A DNA stretch of 32,975 bases from NCBI GenBank assembly GCA_018656865.1, contig JABHYO010000167.1, forward strand, positions 1-32,975. Direction: 5' to 3'. Below are positions 26,771 through 32,975 of this stretch, piece after piece; position 1 is the first letter of the stretch, and each line of letters begins with the position of its first letter. Source of the stretch: Gammaproteobacteria bacterium. GTDB lineage: Bacteria; Pseudomonadota; Gammaproteobacteria; Pseudomonadales; Azotimanducaceae. A model generated the notes under the pieces. The model saw only the letters and a list, made by a program, of their open reading frames with translations. It searched no databases and was not told where the DNA came from. The translations under genes and the position numbers were made by a program.

Positions 26771-27426
26771 GTCAGCAGTTACCACTCAGACTGCGACTTG
26801 AAGGACACACCAGCCTCGACGATTACATCGGTAGTGCGGCTGACAAATTGCTGCAGCTTGAACAATTGATTTATCTGAATGGTGCGCCGGGCTGCGGCAA
26901 ATCTCATTTGCTTCAGGGGCTCTGCCACCGTGCTCTCCAAGAAAGTGAATCGGCCCTCTATCTGCCGATGTTGGCAACACTGGATTCGTCGATCCTGATT
27001 GGTCTGGAATCGGTGAGCCTGGTCTGTCTGGATGACATTGACGATGTGATTTCTGAGAGGCCCTGGCAGATTGCCATGTTTCACCTGATCAATGCCTGCA
27101 GGGATAACGACACCAAATTGGTTCTCAGTGCGACTGTGCCTGTGGGTTCGATCGCCATTGAGCTGAGTGACTTAGACTCCCGGCTTAAGGCGGCCTACCT
27201 CGTCAGTACTGGAACACTCGATGACGATGAAAAACTTGAGGTGATCAGACTGAAAGCAGAGCGGAGGGGGTTCGATATGGATAGGGAGGTGTGCGCCTTT
27301 ATTCTGTCGCGGTCCCAGCGGGATATGCATCACCTGGCACGTTTGGTCGATCAGTTGGATGAAGAAACCCTGCGTCAGCAAAGGAAGGTTACTATTCCGT
27401 TTGTAAAAAACGCGCTGGGTCTATGA
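26767..27426 (+). CDS. hda: DnaA regulatory inactivator Hda
   Basis: Hda works with the DNA-loaded sliding clamp to make DnaA hydrolyse its ATP, preventing re-initiation of replication. The clamp-binding motif QLPLRL lies at residues 4-9. The AAA+ core shows Walker A GAPGCGKS (39-46), Walker B VCLDD (86-90) and the likely arginine finger R139 in DLDSRLK. The protein has 219 residues, like other Hda proteins, and lacks the DnaA DNA-binding domain. It starts with GTG overlapping the permease stop (GTGA). Its own stop overlaps the start of the MurG-like gene, so three genes form a tightly packed run. Confidence 0.94.
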   Translation: MSQQLPLRLRLEGHTSLDDYIGSAADKLLQLEQLIYLNGAPGCGKSHLLQGLCHRALQESESALYLPMLATLDSSILIGLESVSLVCLDDIDDVISERPWQIAMFHLINACRDNDTKLVLSATVPVGSIAIELSDLDSRLKAAYLVSTGTLDDDEKLEVIRLKAERRGFDMDREVCAFILSRSQRDMHHLARLVDQLDEETLRQQRKVTIPFVKNALGL

Positions 27427-28484
27427 CGCGTGTCCTTTTCACAGGGGGTGGAACGGCGGGGCATGTGACCCCGAATATTGCCCTGATTGAGGAGGCCGAG
27501 AAGCGTGGCTGGCAGATTGATTACGCCGGTTCGCATGAGGGAATCGAGCGGGAGATGATCGAACGTCTCGATATTGCCTACCATAGCGTCGCCTCCGGCA
27601 AACTACGCCGCTATTTCTCCTGGGAAAATTTTGTCGATCCCTTTCGCATCCTGCTTGGCATTGTCCAGGCGTTCATGCTTTTAGGAAAGCTTGCCCCTGA
27701 TGTGGTCTTCTCGAAGGGTGGATTTGTTGCGGTGCCCGTGGTCGTTGCTGCCTGGTTGCGAAGGATTCCCGTTATCAGCCATGAATCCGATGTTACGCCG
27801 GGTCTGGCGAATCGACTGACCTACCCTTTTTGCAGGCGAATCTGTGTGACCTTCGATGCCAGCCTGCCTCACTTGCCTGCAGGCAAGGTGCTCGTGACGG
27901 GCACGCCGGTCCGTGCATCGATTGCCTGTGGGAACGCGGAAAGGGGACGTCGTTTTCTGGGTATTGGCAGTGACAAACCCTTGTTGCTGGTCTTTGGCGG
28001 CAGCCTGGGTGCGGATAAGATAAACCGGCAGCTTCGATCAGTATTGGACAGCCTGCTTGAATCCTTCAATATTATTCACGTCACTGGCAGAGGCAACGCC
28101 GATACCAGTCTCGACCAACCCGGATACATTCAAAAAGAATTTATCGATGATGAATTCGGTGATGTACTGGCGGCGGCTGAACTGGTCATTTCGAGAGCAG
28201 GTGCCAATTCATTGTACGAATTGTTCCTGCTCCGCAAACCTCATCTGCTGATCCCTTTAGGTATCGGCGCCAGTCGCGGTGATCAGCTTGTAAATGCAGC
28301 GACCTTTGAGCGAGAAGGATTCAGCTGCGTCCTTCACGAAGAGAATCTTGACAATGACACCTTCCTCCAGACGGTGCGGAATCTACATGATGATCTGAGT
28401 GATACGGTCAACCGATTGGCGAAATTTCCCGCACGTGACAGCGTTAATCTCATCATCACCGAAATCGAACAATCAATACGATAA
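27423..28484 (+). CDS. MurG-family glycosyltransferase, Staphylococcus-like type
   Basis: The 353-residue protein is a GT-B glycosyltransferase of the MurG family, which adds GlcNAc from UDP-GlcNAc to lipid I to make lipid II on the inner face of the membrane. GGGTAGHVTPN replaces the E. coli GGTGGHVFPG. SGKLRRYFS, FSKGGFVAVPVVVAAW, HESDVTPGLANRL, ISRAGANSLYE and PLGIGASRGDQ resemble the MurG of Staphylococcus aureus and the Bacillus cereus group rather than that of Proteobacteria. The gene lies outside any division and cell-wall cluster, so a standard murG probably exists elsewhere. It overlaps hda by four bases (ATGA). Whether it acts on lipid I or another glycan is unknown. Confidence 0.88.
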   Translation: MTRVLFTGGGTAGHVTPNIALIEEAEKRGWQIDYAGSHEGIEREMIERLDIAYHSVASGKLRRYFSWENFVDPFRILLGIVQAFMLLGKLAPDVVFSKGGFVAVPVVVAAWLRRIPVISHESDVTPGLANRLTYPFCRRICVTFDASLPHLPAGKVLVTGTPVRASIACGNAERGRRFLGIGSDKPLLLVFGGSLGADKINRQLRSVLDSLLESFNIIHVTGRGNADTSLDQPGYIQKEFIDDEFGDVLAAAELVISRAGANSLYELFLLRKPHLLIPLGIGASRGDQLVNAATFEREGFSCVLHEENLDNDTFLQTVRNLHDDLSDTVNRLAKFPARDSVNLIITEIEQSIR

Positions 28485-28523
28485 CTCGATATACTCCCGC
28501 GAATATTCGCTGTGGGAAGTACA

Positions 28524-29942
28524 ATGAAGAAGGCGTTGTATCCGCTGTTGTTTCTGATTGTCTTGACCGCGAAAGCAGACGATGCCAGTGATCTGCTCGG
28601 ATACCTGGACAGTCAGTCTGCCACATACGAGTCGGCTGCCATGGATATCTGGGAATATGCTGAGCTCGGTTACCTGGAAACGAAAAGTTCTACCCGATTG
28701 CGGAAACTACTGTCGAAGGAAGGCTTTGAGATTCAGGCCGGAATCGCCGGGATACCAACTGCCTTTGTAGCAAGTTATGGTGAGGGCAGTCCCGTTATCG
28801 GTATTCTCGCTGAATTCGATGCGCTGCCGGGTATTTCCCAGTCGGCTTCATCAAGTCGAGAAATCCTTGAAGATAAGCACGCTGGACATGCCTGTGGTCA
28901 CCATCTCTTTGGTGCAGGTTCTACAGCGGCAGCGATTGCTGTCAGGCACTGGATGGAAAACAAAGGTGTCAAAGGCACGATTCGTCTTTACGGTACGCCA
29001 GCCGAGGAGGGTGGTTCCGGCAAGGTTTATCTGGTCAGGGCCGGACTCTTCGATGACGTCGATACGGTGCTGCACTGGCACCCTGCAGATCGCAACTCTG
29101 CCAGCGCAGAATCCAGCCTTGCAAACAAGTCCGCCAGATTTAAATATAGGGGAGTTTCCTCCCACGCTTCAGCCGCCCCCGAACGAGGTCGTTCAGCGCT
29201 CGATGGTGTCGAAGCACTGAACTATATGGCGAACCTGATGCGAGAGCATGTACCTCAGGAAACGCGCATTCACTATATTGTCACCCAGGGCGGTGAAGCA
29301 CCCAATGTCGTCCCTGACTTTGCCGAGGCCTATTACTACGTGCGTCATCCGAATGCCGGTGTCCTGCAAACCATTTGGAACCGTGTCATCGATATTGCCA
29401 AGGCAGCGGCTATGGGAACAGGCACGGACGTCGAGATTGAGGTGATGCATGGAAATCACTCCGTGCTGCCGAATCAGCAGTTGGCAGATCTGATGCATCG
29501 GAATCTGACGCGGGTTGGCGGAGTCAAATACACCGGGGAAGAAAGAAAGTACGCCGAGGAAATAAGCCTGACGTTTGATGCACCGAGCTTTGTTGGCATG
29601 GAGGAAAAGATCATGCCAAATGAGTTTCGCCAGGGTATGGGTTCAACGGACGTTGGTGATATAAGCTGGGTTGTGCCGACTGTGGGTATGCGGGCTGCGA
29701 CATGGGTGCCTGGAACTGCTTCGCACTCCTGGCAGGCGATTGCAGCCGGGGGGACTTCCATTGGTACCAAGGGCATGATGGTCGCGGCCAAGACGCTGGC
29801 ATTGACGACCAGGGATCTGATGCGGGAACCGGCGCTGATTGAGGCGGGGCGGCGTGAATTTGAGGACCGCCGCGGTGAAAATTTCCAGTACAAAGCACTG
29901 CTCGGTGATCGCGATCCGCCGCTCGACTATCGTTTGAAATAA
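28524..29942 (+). CDS. Exported M20 family amidohydrolase, AbgB-like
   Basis: This 472-residue metallopeptidase resembles the B subunit of p-aminobenzoyl-glutamate hydrolase and related amidohydrolases. A signal peptide (MKKALYPLLFLIVLTAKA) implies a periplasmic location, unlike the cytosolic E. coli AbgB. Metal-site candidates are HACGHHLFGAG, the Glu pair in TPAEEGGSGK, HWHP, and the His in GTASHSWQ near the C terminus. The lid domain begins near KYRGVSSHASAAPERGRSALDG. The ATG at 28524 has GGGAAG upstream; a GTG at 28512 is a weaker choice. A perfect 12-bp palindrome (GCGAATATTCGC) at 28499-28510 lies just before it. The true substrate is not known. Confidence 0.88.
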   Translation: MKKALYPLLFLIVLTAKADDASDLLGYLDSQSATYESAAMDIWEYAELGYLETKSSTRLRKLLSKEGFEIQAGIAGIPTAFVASYGEGSPVIGILAEFDALPGISQSASSSREILEDKHAGHACGHHLFGAGSTAAAIAVRHWMENKGVKGTIRLYGTPAEEGGSGKVYLVRAGLFDDVDTVLHWHPADRNSASAESSLANKSARFKYRGVSSHASAAPERGRSALDGVEALNYMANLMREHVPQETRIHYIVTQGGEAPNVVPDFAEAYYYVRHPNAGVLQTIWNRVIDIAKAAAMGTGTDVEIEVMHGNHSVLPNQQLADLMHRNLTRVGGVKYTGEERKYAEEISLTFDAPSFVGMEEKIMPNEFRQGMGSTDVGDISWVVPTVGMRAATWVPGTASHSWQAIAAGGTSIGTKGMMVAAKTLALTTRDLMREPALIEAGRREFEDRRGENFQYKALLGDRDPPLDYRLK

Positions 29943-29973
29943 CCCCTTTGGTGTCCATCCTGCGATGTTACAG

Positions 29974-30287
29974 GAGTGATCGCTTTCTTATGGTACGTCA
30001 AGTCAGCAACGCTCGAGCGGCAAGCCGCTCGACACATCCATGTGCTGCTGACTCTCGGGCATCCCTGCCCTCAAGTCTGCTGACCTGACCACCATAACGC
30101 TCCCTGTCACTGTTTCATGCTTCGAATGGTCTGCGGTGGTGCTGGAGTGATGGGAGGGCTGGGGGTATGCAGGAAAGTGTATCTGCTGAGTGCCGCAGCG
30201 CATGTGAGGAGACTATAGGCTCCGAACAAGCAAGGGGAGCCTGGAGGGCCGCGAAGCACACTTTTCCGGTATATCCCCGGCGCGCCA
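29974..30287 (+). repeat. Composite palindromic element, copy 2
   Basis: This copy fills most of the 435-base gap between the M20 gene and the GntR gene. Module 1 has imperfect outer arms (29990-30008 with 30078-30095) around CGAGCGGCAAGCCGCTCG, CACATCCATGTG and GGGCATCCCTGCCC hairpins. Module 2 is a long hairpin whose arms lie at about 30156-30180 and 30258-30286. The left part is nearly identical to 32717 onward, and the whole matches the reverse of 21235-21565. No coding sequence is supported inside it. The stretch 30288-30318 holds nothing recognisable. Confidence 0.85.
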
Positions 30288-30318
30288 GAATCCTCACGGA
30301 GATGTGCGTTAAAAACTG

Positions 30319-30346
30319 TTGACGATGGGTTTTATACTGTTATAGT
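30319..30346 (+). promoter_or_regulatory. Sigma-70-like promoter of the GntR-ABC operon
   Basis: TTGACG (30319-30324) and TATAGT (30341-30346) are separated by 16 bases, a near-consensus promoter about 32 bases before the regulator's ATG. No other candidate in the gap is comparable. Its -10 box lies inside the inverted repeat at 30338-30357. Confidence 0.7.
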
Positions 30347-30357
30347 TATGTATAACA
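30338..30357. promoter_or_regulatory. Probable operator for the GntR-type regulator
   Basis: TGTTATA (30338-30344) and TATAACA (30351-30357) form a perfect 7-bp inverted repeat with a 6-base spacer. It covers the -10 box of the promoter. Binding of a dimeric repressor here would block its own operon, the usual autoregulation of YtrA-type regulators. Confidence 0.6.
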
Positions 30358-30377
30358 CCATATGACCAGTACAGCTA

Positions 30378-30731
30378 ATGCAAATTACCTGGCACGACAA
30401 GAGCCCGATATACCGCCAGCTCTCAGATCGCCTCCGCGAACTGATCCTGGAAGGGGTCTACCGCAATGGCGATGCACTGCCATCTGTCCGGCAGATCGCC
30501 AGCGAACACCGGATCAACCCAATCACCGTTTCCAAAGCATTCCAGATGCTTGTTGACGACGAACTCGTGGAAAAACGCCGCGGTCTTGGCATGTATGTCG
30601 GTGAGGGTGCCAGCGAACAACTGATTGAGGACGAAAGGCGCAAGTTTCTTGAAGAGGAGCTGCCAGATTTTCGTGAGCGGGCTGAAAGACTCGGTTTTGA
30701 GATAAACCAGCTGTTGCGGGAGGTTTCATGA
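30378..30731 (+). CDS. GntR family regulator, YtrA subfamily
   Basis: This 117-residue DNA-binding protein has an N-terminal winged helix (SPIYRQLSDRLRELILEGVYRNGDALPSVRQIASEHRINPITVSKAFQML...) and only a short helical C terminus. This is the layout of the YtrA subfamily, which typically represses a linked ABC transporter. A strong promoter overlapped by an inverted repeat stands directly upstream, suggesting autorepression. The stop codon overlaps the start of the ABC ATPase gene (ATGA). The inducing signal is unknown; in Bacillus, the ytr operon responds to cell-wall-active antibiotics. Confidence 0.93.
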   Translation: MQITWHDKSPIYRQLSDRLRELILEGVYRNGDALPSVRQIASEHRINPITVSKAFQMLVDDELVEKRRGLGMYVGEGASEQLIEDERRKFLEEELPDFRERAERLGFEINQLLREVS

Positions 30732-31573
30732 GCAACGTAGTAGAAGTTAGGGGTGTGTCAAAACACTTTGGCGATTTCCCGGCACTTCGGGATGTCAGTT
30801 TCGAGATTGCACCTGGGTCTATTGTCGGATTGATCGGTCCGAACGGTGCCGGTAAGACAACGACATTGAAATCTATCCTGGGGCTCACCGACTTCGATGG
30901 TGAAATGCATGTTCTGGGTCAGGATCCACGACATGGCAGGCACAAGGTAATGGAGCGCGTGTGCTTTATTGCCGATGTCGGTGTATTGCCTAGGTGGCTA
31001 AAAGTCTCGGACGCGATGGACTACATCGCCGGTGTTCATCCTCGTTTTAACCCTGACCGGTTCGAAGCCATGCTGTCGGAGACGAAAATTTCGAAGAAGC
31101 ATAAAGTTAAGGAACTGAGCAAGGGCATGGTGACTCAGCTGCATCTCGCCCTGGTCATGGCTATAGAGGTAGATCTGCTGGTGTTGGATGAACCGACACT
31201 GGGTCTCGACATTCTCTATCGCAAGGCTTTTTACGAAAAATTGCTGAATGACTATTTCGATCACGAGACCAGCATTGTCATCAGCACACATCAGGTCGAG
31301 GAAATTGAGCCGCTGTTGACGCACCTACTGTTCATCAACAGTGGCAGCATCGTGCTCGACTGTGCCATGGATGAAATTAGTGATGTCTATAGTGAGGTCC
31401 TGGTCGCGCCGGATCAGTTGGACCGGGCCGAAGCACTTAACCCGATTCACCGCCGAGACATGCTGGGGCAGAAGGCGATGATCTTCGAAAACATTCCAAG
31501 AGAAGAGCTGAACCGACTGGGTGAGTTGCATGTTCCCAGTGTTGCCGATCTTTTCGTCGCGAAGATGCAGTAG
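30728..31573 (+). CDS. ABC transporter ATP-binding protein, YtrB-like
   Basis: This 281-residue nucleotide-binding subunit shows Walker A GPNGAGKT (37-44), a signature of LSKGM (130-134) in place of LSGGQ, Walker B LLVLDEP (150-156) and the switch histidine H188 in STHQVEE. In the Q-loop area, ADVGVLPRW has Asp where many ABC proteins have Gln, a feature I associate with the YtrB group. The C-terminal 70 residues extend beyond the core ATPase. It is translated in step with the GntR gene and followed after nine bases by the permease, with which it should form a membrane transporter. Confidence 0.93.
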   Translation: MSNVVEVRGVSKHFGDFPALRDVSFEIAPGSIVGLIGPNGAGKTTTLKSILGLTDFDGEMHVLGQDPRHGRHKVMERVCFIADVGVLPRWLKVSDAMDYIAGVHPRFNPDRFEAMLSETKISKKHKVKELSKGMVTQLHLALVMAIEVDLLVLDEPTLGLDILYRKAFYEKLLNDYFDHETSIVISTHQVEEIEPLLTHLLFINSGSIVLDCAMDEISDVYSEVLVAPDQLDRAEALNPIHRRDMLGQKAMIFENIPREELNRLGELHVPSVADLFVAKMQ

Positions 31574-31582
31574 GGAGAAGTC

Positions 31583-32509
31583 ATGAACAAGTTACCGATT
31601 CTGATAAAGCGAGAATTCTGGGAAAACCGAAACACCTTTGTCGTCGTTCCGATGCTGACGACAGGCTTTTTCCTGCTGATGATGCTGTTCGTCTTTACCG
31701 CATCAACAACCGATTTCATCAGTATGACTATTGATCTTGATGAAGATGAACAGCATCAATTGGCTCAGGAGGCGGGGTACTCCGACGATGTTGTCGCCTA
31801 CGTTCTGGAAGAACTGGATAACATGAGCGAGTTACGGCGTGAGGAACATCTGAATAAAGGGCTGCAAGCCATGAGTGCGCCGCTGGTCATGATCCTCTGG
31901 TTTGTCATTTTCTTTTATCTCCTGTCATGCCTGTACGACGATCGAAGAGACCGGAGTATTCTTTTTTGGAAGTCACTGCCGGTTTCAGACGGTTTGACCA
32001 TAGCGTCGAAACTACTGACAGCGCTTCTCGTAGTGCCGCTTGTCTATCTCGTTGGCATAGCGGTATTGCAACTGAGCGGGCTGGTTTTGCTCACCTTCGG
32101 CTCGTTCGGAACCGAAATATCAGCGTGGGAGACTGTATGGGCGCCGGCGAACATCTTCAGTAACTGGTTCCGATACCTCGCCGCTGTGATTTTCTACAGC
32201 TTTTGGGCACTTCCGTTCTTTGGCTGGTTGCTGGCGATATCTTCATTCGCCAAGAGTGTGCCACTGGTTTGGGCTATGGGTTTACCTTTTGCGTTGACCA
32301 TCGCTGAAAGAATATTTACCAGCCAGTCAACCATCGGTAACTGGATGGGCAACCACACCATCCCTATTCGATTCCTGAGTAGGGAGCATTTCTCGCTTTC
32401 AGATCTGCAGTACATGATATTCAGCCTTGAGATGTTGTCTGCGATCGTCGTTGGCGGGGGGTTGGTATTTCTCGCGATCTGGCTGAGAGGACGTGCAGAT
32501 GAAATCTAA
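31583..32509 (+). CDS. ABC-2 type permease
   Basis: The 308-residue protein is a membrane subunit with about six hydrophobic segments. The first (VVVPMLTTGFFLLMMLFVFTAS) follows a cytosolic IKREFWENR start typical of ABC-2 permeases. A long hydrophilic, acidic loop (about residues 48-92) separates helices 1 and 2. The remaining helices lie in the C-terminal two thirds. The ribosome-binding site GGGAGAAG precedes the ATG closely. It likely pairs with the upstream ATPase; the transported compound cannot be inferred. The final codons overlap the start of a small gene. Confidence 0.9.
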   Translation: MNKLPILIKREFWENRNTFVVVPMLTTGFFLLMMLFVFTASTTDFISMTIDLDEDEQHQLAQEAGYSDDVVAYVLEELDNMSELRREEHLNKGLQAMSAPLVMILWFVIFFYLLSCLYDDRRDRSILFWKSLPVSDGLTIASKLLTALLVVPLVYLVGIAVLQLSGLVLLTFGSFGTEISAWETVWAPANIFSNWFRYLAAVIFYSFWALPFFGWLLAISSFAKSVPLVWAMGLPFALTIAERIFTSQSTIGNWMGNHTIPIRFLSREHFSLSDLQYMIFSLEMLSAIVVGGGLVFLAIWLRGRADEI

Positions 32510-32690
32510 GATCGCTATCGCAGTATTGGTTTTATTTGCTGCCGGTGCAGGAAAGGCTGTTCTGTTCGACAATGGCCCATCGTATAGCGATCAATTGTGT
32601 GAGCTGATGCAACGGCGAGAAGCCGGGCTCATCAGCAATGAGGAATACTGGTCGGTGAAAAAGCACATCATCGGCGTGATGCTTCACTAA
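32499..32690 (+). CDS. Small SHOCT-like protein with N-terminal membrane or signal segment
   Basis: This 63-residue protein starts inside the last codons of the permease gene (11-base overlap). Its first 20 residues form a hydrophobic signal or anchor (KSKIAIAVLVLFAAGAGKAV). The C-terminal half, LCELMQRREAGLISNEEYWSVKK, resembles the SHOCT motif, a short helical hairpin with GLIS-x-EEY. Such domains often end larger proteins and may aid oligomerisation. The overlap and the motif support a real gene in the operon, perhaps an accessory part of the transporter. Without a homology search this stays moderate. Confidence 0.6.
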   Translation: MKSKIAIAVLVLFAAGAGKAVLFDNGPSYSDQLCELMQRREAGLISNEEYWSVKKHIIGVMLH

Positions 32691-32716
32691 AAAAGAAATA
32701 CTCTGCTGGCTTCCAT

Positions 32717-32975
32717 TGAGTGGTCGCTTGCTTACGGTACGTCAGGTCAGCAACGCTCGAGCGGCAAGCCGCTCGACACGTCCATGTGTCGCTGACTCTC
32801 GGGCATCCCTGCCCGGCGGCCGTACCCCTCAACTCTGCCGAGAACATGCACCGGACAACACTCCCTGACAATGCTTTCAGCTTCAAATAGACCGCGGTGG
32901 TGATGGAGTGAAGGAGGCCTGGGGATATGCCGGAAAGTGTATCTGCTGAGCGCCGAAGGTGACGCGGAGACTACA
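32717..32975 (+). repeat. Composite palindromic element, copy 3 (cut by window end)
   Basis: From GAGTGGTCGCTT onward this stretch follows copy 2 closely, including CGAGCGGCAAGCCGCTCG and the GGGCATCCCTGCCC hairpin. Its right module-1 arm, however, contains CATGCACCGGA as in copy 1 rather than the copy 2 version, so its two outer arms no longer pair. Module 2 begins near 32908 (GGGGATATGCCGGAAAGTGT) and is cut off by the window end. No gene is seen in 32691-32975. Confidence 0.8.

Noticed and set aside
30362-30556. Open frame starting at the ATG just after the operator
   Set aside because: It is out of frame with the clearly recognisable GntR gene and has no motif of its own.

Overview
The window reads as a chromosomal segment of a gammaproteobacterium, most likely an uncultured or environmental relative of the Pseudomonadales/Cellvibrionales. 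This rests on gene content and order: dcd, mrp, metG, the rnf operon, nth, argG, pyrC, rnt and a CGFS glutaredoxin lie in a neighbourhood also found in Pseudomonas, and the DUF2066 / CDP-alcohol phosphatidyltransferase / AI-2E transporter / hda run is typical of Gammaproteobacteria. No rRNA, tRNA, prophage, CRISPR array or intact insertion sequence was seen.

Layout. (1) 148-6988: glycerol kinase, a membrane diguanylate cyclase, and a 1342-residue PilZ-DUF1631-GGDEF-EAL protein. (2) 7008-12289: argD, a 22-bp tandem repeat, grxD, a rubrerythrin-like ferritin, rnt, pyrC and argG. (3) 12349-18677, minus strand: a DUF2723 membrane protein, nth and a compact rnf operon in the order A, B, D, G, E. 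(4) 18678-23126: two structured intergenic elements, metG, a divergent mrp, and dcd. (5) 23149-29942: DUF3108, DUF2066, a phosphatidyltransferase, an AI-2E permease, hda, a second-type MurG and a periplasmic M20 peptidase. (6) 30319-32690: a YtrA-type GntR regulator with a visible promoter and operator, an ABC ATPase and permease, and a small SHOCT-like protein.

The most unusual gene is the one called rnfB. It is a fusion of RnfB to the C-terminal two-cluster ferredoxin part and tail of RnfC. The NADH/FMN-binding body of RnfC is absent from the operon. The other subunits overlap tightly and several are shorter than their E. coli counterparts, so this looks like a deliberate compact Rnf rather than a decaying one.

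The second theme is repeats. At least five kinds of palindromic or tandem repeat sit at gene boundaries: a roughly 300-bp composite element in three copies, a 264-bp three-armed palindrome abutting the rnfA start codon, a 29-bp perfect hairpin after metG, nested inverted repeats that supply the stop codons of rnfE and rnt, and a dispersed repeat that has entered the metG reading frame. All calls come from reading the sequence and remembered family features; no database search was run.
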